Source: JAWRCU01 sp033542235
GTDB lineage: Bacteria; Pseudomonadota; Alphaproteobacteria; Rhizobiales; Rhizobiaceae
Direction: 5' to 3'
Length of the DNA stretch: 64,000 nucleotides
Assembly (NCBI RefSeq): GCF_033542235.1
Contig: NZ_JAWRCU010000001.1
Location: 620,001-684,000, forward strand
Shown: one piece after another, positions 1 through 6,728 of the stretch
Numbering within the stretch: position 1 is the first letter of the stretch
How the letters are laid out: every line of letters begins with the position of its first letter
Program-made: the position numbers and the translations under genes
The notes under the pieces: generated by a model
What the model was told of the DNA's origin: nothing
Seen by the model: only the letters and a program-made list of their open reading frames with translations
Databases searched by the model: none

Positions 1-483
1 ACAGGAAAGCTTGCCGTCGGCGACATAGAACTGAAACAGGCAATGGCAGGGCGGCAGCGCCATCTGGTCGACCTCGGCCGGGTTCCAGGCCGTCACGATC
101 AGCCGTCGCGAATGAGGATTTTTCTTTATCTGGGCAAGAAGGCTGCTGATCTGATCGATCGTCCGACCATCCTCGCCCGGCCATGACCGCCACTGCTTGC
201 CATAGACCGGTCCGAGGTCGCCGTTCTCGTCGGCCCATTCGTCCCAGATCGAGACGCCGTTATCGTTGAGATACTTGATATTGGTGTCGCCTTTCAGGAA
301 CCAGAGCAGCTCGTGAATGATCGACTTCAGATGCAGCCTCTTGGTTGTCGTCACCGGGAAGCCGCGCTGAAGGTCGAAGCGCATCTGGTAGCCGAAAACG
401 GAGCGCGTCCCGGTGCCGGTACGATCGCTGCGATCACCGCCGTTTTCGAGGACGTGCCTCAAGAGATCGAGATACTGTCGCAT
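1..483 (-). CDS. thyA: Thymidylate synthase, N-terminal part (cut by window edge)
   Basis: Makes dTMP from dUMP using methylene-tetrahydrofolate in the cytosol. The reverse strand from the ATG at 481-483 reads MRQYLDLLRHVLENG, then DRTGTGTRSVFG, which is the conserved ThyA N-terminus with its phosphate-binding Arg loop. Next come the LLWFLKGDTNIKYL helix, IWDEWAD, LGPVYGKQWR and SRRLIVTAWNPAEV, followed by the active-site segment LPPCHCLFQFYV containing the nucleophilic Cys. About 161 of roughly 264 residues are visible, and the frame is open to the window end. The family assignment is secure. The C-terminal dUMP and folate contacts lie outside the window. Confidence 0.97.
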   Translation of the reverse strand, partial: MRQYLDLLRHVLENGGDRSDRTGTGTRSVFGYQMRFDLQRGFPVTTTKRLHLKSIIHELLWFLKGDTNIKYLNDNGVSIWDEWADENGDLGPVYGKQWRSWPGEDGRTIDQISSLLAQIKKNPHSRRLIVTAWNPAEVDQMALPPCHCLFQFYVADGKLSC

Positions 484-592
484 GGCTCCAGCCGATTCGG
501 GCTAACCTTCAATAGATAGTCGGTGGGCGGCGGCAGTGAAACTGCCGCCACAGGTTTCTCCCAAGCTGAATATCGCGCGACGGTCGGTGCCT

Positions 593-904
593 TCACAGGC
601 TGGCAAGTTTACCGAGTTCCCTTGCGACCAGATAGTAGAAGGTCACGCGGTGCTTCGAGTGATCGGCTGCCATCGCCCGGCAGACCTTCTCCAGCACTGA
701 ATCGGCCACCTTGTCGTCGGTGACGCCGAGCTTCTTGGCGATCCAGTTTGCCTTGACGCGCTCGAGCTCCTTCGGGTCGCCGCAGGAGACCAGCGAGGAA
801 TCGCGGTTGCGCAGCGCGATTCCGAGATGCTTCACGATCTTTTCGACCGCATCGGCATCTGCCGCGGCATCGTATTTCTTCACATCCGTAAGATAGTCGG
901 CCAT
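593..904 (-). CDS. DUF2853 family small protein
   Basis: A 103-residue acidic, helical protein that starts MADYLTDVKKYD and ends in LVARELGKLASL, with no signal peptide or membrane segment. The whole length fits the DUF2853 family of small soluble proteins common in Alphaproteobacteria and Bacteroidetes, whose role is unknown. The start is set by GAGGAACCC just before the ATG at 902-904. It lies about 110 bp upstream of thyA on the same strand and could share its transcript. No catalytic motif is visible, so no function is proposed. Confidence 0.85.
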   Translation of the reverse strand: MADYLTDVKKYDAAADADAVEKIVKHLGIALRNRDSSLVSCGDPKELERVKANWIAKKLGVTDDKVADSVLEKVCRAMAADHSKHRVTFYYLVARELGKLASL

Positions 905-1272
905 GGGTTCCTCGATCGGTCCGCCGGCACGGACGCCTTGTTCAACGCCGGACCTGTACCCCGCCCACAGAAAACTTCCGGTTGCGGTCGCGCAAAGTCA
1001 ACCCGCATTCCCCAAGGGAATGCAGGGTTGGCGTCAAAATCGAGTGTGTCAGGCCGTCGGAAGGCCCGAGCGGGCCAGTCGCATCAATGCACACGAAGCC
1101 TTTCTGCAGCCCGGCCACTGTCTTGTCGATGACGGTCGCCGCGGGGCCAGACGCGCTTTCAGCCAAGCTCACGGTCGATCGCAATCGATAGCTCGGTCTA
1201 CAGACATTGCGCCCAGCTCCTAGATGGTCGGTGAGGACGTCAAAAGTTCCGATTCGCAAAAGAGGCAAGAAA
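905..1272. other. Intergenic region without a supported gene
   Basis: About 370 bases between the DUF2853 gene and the dehydrogenase. The reverse-strand open frame crossing it runs antisense into the dehydrogenase and has no recognisable domain, so it is not called. A GGCAAG at 1263-1268 serves as ribosome-binding site for the gene at 1273. Promoters for both flanking divergent genes should lie here, but no clear -35/-10 pair was identified. Confidence 0.5.
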
Positions 1273-2157
1273 ATGAAGGTCGGATTCATCGGACTAGGAC
1301 ATATGGGTTCCGGCATGGCCGCAAGCCTGCTCAAGGCCGGTCATGAACTGACAGTCTACAATCGGACGCGCACCAAGATGGACCCGCTCGTCGCGCAGGG
1401 CGCCCATCCCAGCGCCAGCGTGTCGGACGCCTGTCGCGGCGACGTCGTCATGACCATGCTGGCCGACGACAGTGCAGTCGAGAGCGTGGTGTTCGACACC
1501 GGTGGTATAATTGACAGCTTGGGCGCCGGCGGCATCCATATCTCCTCGAGCACCGTCAGCGTAGCTCTGTCCGAAAGGCTCGCTGAGGCCCACGCGGAGG
1601 CAGGACAGCGATTTGTTGCGGCGCCGGTGTTCGGCCGTCCCGATGCCGCGGCAGCCGCTCAGATCTTCGTGGTCGCTGCAGGTCCGCCCGATGCTATCGA
1701 AGCCGCGAGGCCGCTTCTCTCCGCAATTGGCAAGAGCACCTTTATTGCTTCCGAAATTCCCAAGATTGCCAATCTCGTGAAGCTCAGCGGCAACTTCCTG
1801 CTCGCCTCGCTCATCGAATCGCTCGGAGAGGCTATCGCTTTGGTTGGCAAGGCCGGGGTCGATCGCCGGCAGTACCTCGATTTCCTGACTTCGACGCTAT
1901 TCGACGTTCCTGTCTACAAGGCCTATGGAGAGCTGATCGTCGAGGCAAAATTCGAGCCGGCCGCCTTCGCAGCCCCACTTGGCTACAAGGATATCCGGCT
2001 CGCCATCGCGGCCGCGGAAGGGCTGCGCGTGCCCATGCCGCTCGCAAATCTGCTGCACCAGCGCTTCCTGACGCTGCTCGCTCACGGCGGCGACAAGCTC
2101 GACTGGTCCGCGATCGGTCAGCTTGCGGCCAGGGACTCCGGCGAGGTCAAAGTCTGA
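1273..2157 (+). CDS. NAD(P)-dependent beta-hydroxyacid dehydrogenase (3-hydroxyisobutyrate dehydrogenase family)
   Basis: A cytosolic oxidoreductase of 294 residues. It opens with the Rossmann fingerprint MKVGFIGLGHMGSGMA and continues with YNRTRTK, where an Arg in place of an acidic residue at the end of beta-2 suggests NADP preference. The substrate-loop signature (SSSTVS) and the helix NLVKLSGNFLLASLIE, which carries the catalytic Lys, are both present. The length is normal for the family, which includes glyoxylate/succinic semialdehyde reductases and hydroxyisobutyrate or tartronate-semialdehyde dehydrogenases. The start at 1273 is preferred over upstream frame extensions because AGAGGCAAGAAA precedes it and the fingerprint follows at once. 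The exact substrate is not determinable; the gene stands alone. Confidence 0.88.
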   Translation: MKVGFIGLGHMGSGMAASLLKAGHELTVYNRTRTKMDPLVAQGAHPSASVSDACRGDVVMTMLADDSAVESVVFDTGGIIDSLGAGGIHISSSTVSVALSERLAEAHAEAGQRFVAAPVFGRPDAAAAAQIFVVAAGPPDAIEAARPLLSAIGKSTFIASEIPKIANLVKLSGNFLLASLIESLGEAIALVGKAGVDRRQYLDFLTSTLFDVPVYKAYGELIVEAKFEPAAFAAPLGYKDIRLAIAAAEGLRVPMPLANLLHQRFLTLLAHGGDKLDWSAIGQLAARDSGEVKV

Positions 2158-2271
2158 CCTTGCGAGGCCGGGCTTGAATTCTGGGCAACCGGCGTCGAGT
2201 TCGCGTGAAAGCTGAGCCTGCCAAATCCTGCACCCCTGACCAAAGGGAACCGTGGATTGGCAATGCGAGCC

Positions 2272-2300
2272 TTTCATTTTGTCGCGACCGCCCCTATATT
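2272..2300 (+). promoter_or_regulatory. Candidate promoter of ssrA
   Basis: TATATT at 2295-2300 is a good -10 hexamer a few bases before the expected 5' end of the tmRNA precursor. The best -35 at 17-bp spacing is TTTCAT at 2272-2277, which is weak. The assignment rests mainly on position. Confidence 0.4.
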
Positions 2301-2305
2301 CCGCG

Positions 2306-2640
2306 TGTCAGCTTGCCTGACTATGGCGATAAACGGCCGATGTAATAAGCCATTCGGACCCGGGGGCGGTACCCGGCGCCTCCACCAACAACCGCCGAAC
2401 CTGCGAGACAGGCGCTGGCGGCTGCTGATGGGGGCGAACTAGGATCGACGAGGGTGTAAAGATCGGACTTTTGCCCGGCATTGTACCACCGTTATCGGGC
2501 TAACCTTATAGTTGCCAACGACAACTATGCGGAAGCTCGTCTCGCTGCTTAATGCAGCGCGATCGCTTCAAATCAAGCCTTAGGCCGTCGCAGGTCTAAG
2601 CGGGGCTCGGAGGCGCCTGGCAACAGAAGCCTCCACTTCT
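2306..2640 (+). ncRNA. ssrA: Circularly permuted two-piece tmRNA
   Basis: Transfer-messenger RNA that rescues stalled ribosomes and adds a degradation tag. The gene is permuted: the acceptor piece comes first and ends CGCCTCCACCA at 2377-2387. An excised spacer follows, and the coding piece begins GGGGGCG at 2430-2436. GGGGGCG pairs with CGCCTCC over seven positions, including a G-U at the third pair, the alanine identity element of AlaRS. The segment AGGATCGACGAGGGTG is the conserved tRNA-like 5' region. The tag frame from 2514 reads ANDNYAEARLAA and stops at TAA 2550-2552. This is the alphaproteobacterial tag. A hairpin (GGAGGC 2609-2614 with GCCTCC 2629-2634) and a pyrimidine run close the gene. 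The outer 5' and 3' ends are approximate. Confidence 0.93.
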
Positions 2641-2651
2641 CTCCCCCTTTT
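2609..2651 (+). terminator. Terminator-like hairpin at the ssrA 3' end
   Basis: A six-base-pair stem GGAGGC/GCCTCC (2609-2614, 2629-2634) is followed by a pyrimidine tract ending in TTTT at 2648-2651. It fits an intrinsic terminator, although part of the stem could belong to the mature coding piece. Confidence 0.5.
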
Positions 2652-2759
2652 CATCTCCCAAGCGTTCCACTCGGCACCGGCGTCAATCGTCGCGCGTTTC
2701 GGCGCGTCTTGACGGCGCATTCGCTCGTCGGCGGCCTCAATTCAAGGAGCAAGCTGTCC

Positions 2760-3338
2760 ATGCCGAACAACTCGGATCGATTCTTCGTGCTGACCGGTGG
2801 GCCGGGTGCCGGCAAGACGACACTCATCGAGGCGCTGCGAAGCGCCGGTTTCACGGCAATGCCCGAAGCCGGCCGCGCCATCATCCGAGATCAGCTGCAG
2901 ATCGGAGGTCAGGCAACGCACCAGAACAATCCCGCGCTGTTCGCCGAGCTGATGCTATCCTTCGACATGCAATCATATCGACACGCGGTTGATGAAACAG
3001 GTCCGGTTTTCTTCGACCGGGGGATCACGGAGCTTGTCGGCTACCATGGCATGATGGGCATGCCCGTACCCGCTCACTTCCGGACCGCAGCCGAAAAATT
3101 CCGGTACAACGCAAAAGTCTTCGCAGCGCCACCCTGGCCCGAGATCTTCGCGAACGACAGCGAGCGGAAACAGTCGCTTGGCGAAGCCGTGCGGACCCAC
3201 GATGCCGCGGTGAGGACCTATGCCGAGTTCGGCTACGAGATCGTGGCGCTGCCCGAGACCTCCGTCGAGGAGCGGTTGCGCTTCATCCTGGCCGAGACCG
3301 GTCTCGCAGCTCCATTTTGCGGCAGGAAGCCACTTTGA
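2760..3338 (+). CDS. AAA-family P-loop NTPase
   Basis: A 192-residue soluble protein with a P-loop near its N-terminus (LTGGPGAGKTTL, about residues 10-21), a possible Walker B-like segment PVFFDRGITELVGY near residue 82, and no membrane segment. It resembles the AAA_28 type of small NTPases/kinases found singly in bacteria, which often act as nucleotide- or small-molecule-kinase-like enzymes. The substrate is unknown. AAGGAG ahead of the ATG at 2760 sets the start; the frame continues upstream without support. It follows ssrA but is separated from it by a terminator-like hairpin. Confidence 0.8.
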   Translation: MPNNSDRFFVLTGGPGAGKTTLIEALRSAGFTAMPEAGRAIIRDQLQIGGQATHQNNPALFAELMLSFDMQSYRHAVDETGPVFFDRGITELVGYHGMMGMPVPAHFRTAAEKFRYNAKVFAAPPWPEIFANDSERKQSLGEAVRTHDAAVRTYAEFGYEIVALPETSVEERLRFILAETGLAAPFCGRKPL

Positions 3339-3450
3339 GACTGTGGGAGGCAGTGCGCGTCGCACTGCCTCCCTTGCGGTCGGCGATGGAACGGGAGGAC
3401 CTATCGCCTGACGATCACGCGCGCCCTTATGCCAGCACGGACGTCTCCTT

Positions 3451-4665
3451 TTACTCAGCCGGCACCTCGGCCTCGATCTCCGCCACACGGCGCCGCCCGA
3501 GCGTCACTTGCGCAAATAGGAAGGCGATCACGGCACAACCGGCGATGCCTGCCACCATCGGCAAAGGCTTGCCGTTGAAGAAAAGGCTGGCGACCGCCAT
3601 CGCGACCACGCCGGTAGCGAAGTGCAGCGTGCCCATGAGCGCAGACGCGGTGCCTGCGATCTCGCCGTGATCCTCCATCGCGAGCACCGACGTCGTCGGG
3701 ATCACCAGGCCGAGGAAGCCGTAGCCGATGAAAAGCAGTGACGCCATGACCGCTAGGCTTTCGATGCCCGAAGCCATCACTGCCAACAGCACCACCATGG
3801 TCGTCGCATAGGCGGTGACCGCGGCCCGAACGACGCGCTTCAACCCGAAACGCTCTGTCAGCGCGCCGGTCAATTGCGACATCGAGAAGAAGGCGATCGC
3901 GTTGATCGAGAAGAAGACGCTATAGACCGTCGGAGACAGCCCATAATAGTCGATCAGGATAAAGGACGAGGTCGACAGGTAGACGAAGAAGCTCGAAATT
4001 CCGAAGCCCGCGATCAAGGTCAGTCCCAGGAAGTTGCCGTCGCCCATCAGGAAACGATAGCCGGCCAGCGCTTTGCCTAGCGAGCTGCCAGCGCGTTCCG
4101 TCGCAGGCCTGGTCTCCTCGAGCGAGGTCGCGATGAGGATCACTCCGATCACTGCCGCACCCGTGACGGCCCAGAACACGGCCCGCCAGCCGACCGTCTC
4201 GATGATCACACTTCCGGTCAGCGGCGCGAGAATAGGCGAGATGCTGAACACAAGCATCAGCAGCGACATCAGCCGCGCCGCATCGGTGCCGGTGTGCAGG
4301 TCGCGTACGATCGCACGCGGCACGGCCATGCCGGCGCAGGCGCCGAGCCCCTGGATAAAGCGAAAGGTGATCAGCCACTCGACCGAAGGCGCGAGCGCAG
4401 AACCGATGCCGCCGATGATGAACAGCAGCAGTCCACCATAGAGCGGCACCTTGCGCCCGATCATGTCGGAGATCGGGCCGACGATGATCTGCCCGAAGCC
4501 CATCGACAGGAAGAAAATCAGGAGGCTCATCTGAACGGCCGCCGTGCCGGCTTGCAGATCCTCACCGATGGAAGGCAGCGCAGGAAGGTACATGTCGATT
4601 GCAAAGGGGCCGATGGCCGACAACAGGCCGAGCACCACCGCATTGCGGAGGAATTTGCGCGTCAT
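3451..4665 (-). CDS. Bcr/CflA-type multidrug efflux MFS transporter
   Basis: A 404-residue inner-membrane protein with twelve predicted hydrophobic segments. It begins MTRKFLRNAVVLGLLSAIGP and carries FAIDMYLPALPSI, the signature of the Bcr/CflA drug:H+ antiporter branch. The MFS loop 2-3 motif appears as GPISDMIGRK and motif C-like glycines lie in helix 5. Family members export drugs such as bicyclomycin, sulfonamides or florfenicol. The actual substrate here is unknown. The ATG at 4663-4665 is chosen over a TTG two codons upstream. A TetR regulator is divergently transcribed with palindromes between them, so efflux is probably repressed until an inducer appears. Confidence 0.92.
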   Translation of the reverse strand: MTRKFLRNAVVLGLLSAIGPFAIDMYLPALPSIGEDLQAGTAAVQMSLLIFFLSMGFGQIIVGPISDMIGRKVPLYGGLLLFIIGGIGSALAPSVEWLITFRFIQGLGACAGMAVPRAIVRDLHTGTDAARLMSLLMLVFSISPILAPLTGSVIIETVGWRAVFWAVTGAAVIGVILIATSLEETRPATERAGSSLGKALAGYRFLMGDGNFLGLTLIAGFGISSFFVYLSTSSFILIDYYGLSPTVYSVFFSINAIAFFSMSQLTGALTERFGLKRVVRAAVTAYATTMVVLLAVMASGIESLAVMASLLFIGYGFLGLVIPTTSVLAMEDHGEIAGTASALMGTLHFATGVVAMAVASLFFNGKPLPMVAGIAGCAVIAFLFAQVTLGRRRVAEIEAEVPAE

Positions 4666-4782
4666 TGGCAATTGTCTTTCGATAGCCGTTGCGGCAGCAG
4701 CGGCGCCTGATTCGGTGGATGTCTTGTGCCTGGGTGCGACGATAGTTCCGCCTGCCCCCTATGACCATATTTCTAGACACGC

Positions 4783-4825
4783 TTGTCCAAAATGGTCAAC
4801 CAGATGTATCATCAATTATGATGAT
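4783..4825. promoter_or_regulatory. Two palindromes between efflux gene and TetR gene (candidate operators)
   Basis: TTGTCCA-AAA-TGGTCAA (4783-4799) is an inverted repeat with one mismatch. ATCATCA-ATTA-TGATGAT (4808-4825) has perfect seven-base arms. Both lie in the divergent spacer, where a TetR dimer would normally bind. The second overlaps ATG codons at 4818 and 4821, which argues for the regulator starting further downstream. Confidence 0.5.
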
Positions 4826-4862
4826 TGCTGACAAGCGTGCCGCTGATGAGAACCGCAAATCC

Positions 4863-5537
4863 ATGACTGTCATGCCTGCGCCGGGGAGCCATCTTGCCAA
4901 ACGGCAGTCGATCCTCGACACCGCCGCCTGCGTGTTCTGCCGCGAGGGATACGGGGGCACTAATATCGACATGATCGCCTGCGAGGCAGGCGTGTCGCGA
5001 CAGACGGTCTACAACCACCATGGCGACAAGGACAGCCTGTTCCGTGCCGTGGTCCACGAGGTGACGGAGCGCGTCAATCATCGCGTGTTCGAGACACTGG
5101 CCACGTTTCCCGACCAGCCGCGAGACCTCGGAGCGGACCTCGCCGCCTTCGCAGTGCGCTTCAATAAGAACTGCATCTACGACCGCGATGGCAAGTTCCT
5201 GCGGCGGCTGGTGGACACCGAAGGCGAGCGCTACCCTGAGCTTTTCGCGGAATGGCGCGAACAGGGGCCGGGCAAGACCTGGGCCGCGCTGGCTGCCCGT
5301 TTCGCCCGGCTGGCGCATGCCGGCTACCTGGAGATCGAGGACCCGGACCTTGTGGCGCGCCAGTTCCTCGCCTTGATAAACGCCGATTTCAAGGTCGCGA
5401 CACTGCTTGGCGAGATGCCGAGTGATGAAGAAATCGAGCGCTCGTCGGCAAATGCCGTCTCCATGTTTCTGCGCGCTTATGCGTGCCGCCCATCCGGAAC
5501 TGCTGCCGCGCGCGACAAATCGGCTCTCAAAGCTTGA
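4863..5537 (+). CDS. TetR/AcrR family transcriptional regulator
   Basis: Likely local repressor of the divergent Bcr/CflA pump. The N-terminal helix-turn-helix runs from RQSILDTAACVFCREGYGG through VSRQTVYNHHGDKDSLFRAV (about residues 15-60), with the usual recognition helix. The C-terminal part resembles the TetR_C_7 (AefR-like) ligand and dimer domain. The frame extends upstream to ATGs at 4761 and 4818, but 4818 lies within a palindrome that looks like an operator and neither has a ribosome-binding site. The ATG at 4863 gives 224 residues, which fits the family. The start is uncertain; the family is not. Confidence 0.85.
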   Translation: MTVMPAPGSHLAKRQSILDTAACVFCREGYGGTNIDMIACEAGVSRQTVYNHHGDKDSLFRAVVHEVTERVNHRVFETLATFPDQPRDLGADLAAFAVRFNKNCIYDRDGKFLRRLVDTEGERYPELFAEWREQGPGKTWAALAARFARLAHAGYLEIEDPDLVARQFLALINADFKVATLLGEMPSDEEIERSSANAVSMFLRAYACRPSGTAAARDKSALKA

Positions 5538-5627
5538 TGCCGCTTGCCGCGCACCACATCAAGGTTTACGGCGGCGCGTCGCTTGATTAAATCTAGGGCG
5601 ACGATTCAACCGCCTCGGCAACGGTGC

Positions 5628-6185
5628 ATGGCTGACGACCACATTCGCTACGATATTCTGGCCCAGGACGCATTGCGTGGCGTGATGCGCAAGGTTCTGG
5701 CTGAGGTCGCGCGCACCGGCCTGCCGGGCAACCATCATTTCTTCATCACTTTCCTGACGAACGCACCGGGCGTGCGCGTCTCGAACAGGCTGCGCGAGCG
5801 CTATCCCGAGCAGATGACGATCGTGCTGCAATTCCAGTACTGGGATCTGAAGGTGACCGAGACCGGCTTCGAGGTCGGGCTCTCCTTCTCCGATGTTCCG
5901 GAGAAGCTCGAGGTGCCGTTCGCGGCCGTGCGCGGTTTCTACGACCCGTCGGTCAATTTCGAGCTCGAGTTCGACGTGAAGCCGGAAAGCACTGCCAACC
6001 TGCCTGCAGAGGCGGCGCCGGAGCCCAAGCCCGAGCCGTCGTCGACAAAGGCCCCGGCAGCAAGCACGCGCAAATCCGAATCGAAGGCGAAGTCCGAGCC
6101 TGCAGAGAAGCCTGCCGAAACGACATCGGAAACCGGCCAGAAGGGCGCCGACGTCGTCTCGCTCGACGCCTTCCGCAAGAAATAG
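5628..6185 (+). CDS. sspB: SspB-family ClpXP adaptor
   Basis: The alphaproteobacterial SspB-alpha adaptor tethers ssrA-tagged proteins to ClpX for degradation. The substrate-binding domain is about residues 1-115, beginning MADDHIRYDILAQDALRG and including HHFFITFLTNAPGVRVS and the beta strand MTIVLQFQYWDL. A long Pro/Glu/Lys-rich linker (about 120-170) leads to a short C-terminal segment VVSLDAFRKK, the type of tail that docks on the ClpX zinc-binding domain. The start is the ATG at 5628, where homologous sequence begins. The gene heads a small unit with DUF4169 and a ribbon-helix-helix gene, an arrangement common in Rhizobiales. ssrA itself is about 3 kb upstream. Confidence 0.92.
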   Translation: MADDHIRYDILAQDALRGVMRKVLAEVARTGLPGNHHFFITFLTNAPGVRVSNRLRERYPEQMTIVLQFQYWDLKVTETGFEVGLSFSDVPEKLEVPFAAVRGFYDPSVNFELEFDVKPESTANLPAEAAPEPKPEPSSTKAPAASTRKSESKAKSEPAEKPAETTSETGQKGADVVSLDAFRKK

Positions 6186-6193
6186 CTCGCCTG

Positions 6194-6373
6194 ATGGCCG
6201 AGACTGTCAATCTCCGCCAGTTCCGCAGACAAAAGGCGCGGGCAGACGCTGAAAAGCGCGCCGAGCAGAACCGTGCCGTCTCAGGCCGCACAAAGGCGGA
6301 AAAGCAGCGCGATCGGCTTGAGAAGGATTCTGCACGCAGCTTCCTCGACGGCCATCGCCGCGATCGGTCCTAA
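6194..6373 (+). CDS. DUF4169 family small basic protein
   Basis: A 59-residue highly charged protein that begins MAETVNLRQFRRQKARADAE and ends SFLDGHRRDRS. It matches DUF4169, short Arg/Lys/Glu-rich proteins conserved next to sspB in Rhizobiales, whose function is unknown. It starts 8 bases after the sspB stop, so the two are probably co-transcribed and coupled. Its TAA lies at the edge of a palindromic repeat. No domain beyond a likely helix is seen. Confidence 0.85.
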   Translation: MAETVNLRQFRRQKARADAEKRAEQNRAVSGRTKAEKQRDRLEKDSARSFLDGHRRDRS

Positions 6374-6469
6374 GCAGGTTCCGCAAAAGTGTCCCACGAT
6401 TTTGCGATGAGAACCTGCGACAAGGAACCTAAGCAGGCATTCGTGGGCTGTCCACGAATGCCTGCTTAG
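6374..6469. repeat. Compound palindromic repeat between DUF4169 and RHH genes
   Basis: Two hairpins sit side by side. The first has nested arms GCAGGTT/AACCTGC (6374-6380, 6412-6418) and CGCAAAA/TTTTGCG (6382-6388, 6400-6406). The second is a perfect 18-base inverted repeat (6429-6446 with 6452-6469) around a five-base loop. Both contain an AAGCAGG motif. This looks like an interspersed rhizobial palindromic element. It ends only 7 bases before the next start codon. Confidence 0.85.
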
Positions 6470-6476
6470 TCGACAA

Positions 6477-6689
6477 GTGAGCTACGTCGTTAAGCGGTCG
6501 GTCACGATCAAGGGCCACCGTACCAGCTTTTCGCTCGAGCAGCCTTTTTTCGAGGCGCTGACGGCGATTGCAGCCAGGCGCGCCCTTTCACTCGCCGCGC
6601 TCGTAGCCGAGATCGATAGCAACCGGCCTAAGGGTGCCAACCTTTCGTCGGCGCTCAGGGTATACGTGCTGGAGGACGCTCGCAGTTAG
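6477..6689 (+). CDS. Ribbon-helix-helix domain protein
   Basis: A 70-residue protein matching the RHH_4 type of ribbon-helix-helix proteins: a basic beta-strand region VVKRSVTIKGHRTSFSLEQ followed by helices FFEALTAIAARRALSLAALVAEID. It presumably acts as a small DNA-binding dimer, but its target is unknown. The start is a GTG at 6477, where the conserved N-terminus begins. No upstream Shine-Dalgarno is visible because a perfect 18-bp hairpin ends just before it. It is the third member of the sspB - DUF4169 - RHH set. Confidence 0.85.
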   Translation: MSYVVKRSVTIKGHRTSFSLEQPFFEALTAIAARRALSLAALVAEIDSNRPKGANLSSALRVYVLEDARS

Positions 6690-6728
6690 AGCGGCAGGCG
6701 ATCCTATCCGGACGCGACGCTCTACCGC

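Noticed and set aside
942..1334. Minus-strand frame of 130 codons before the dehydrogenase
   Set aside because: It overlaps the 5' end of a well-supported gene, has no ribosome-binding site and no recognisable domain.
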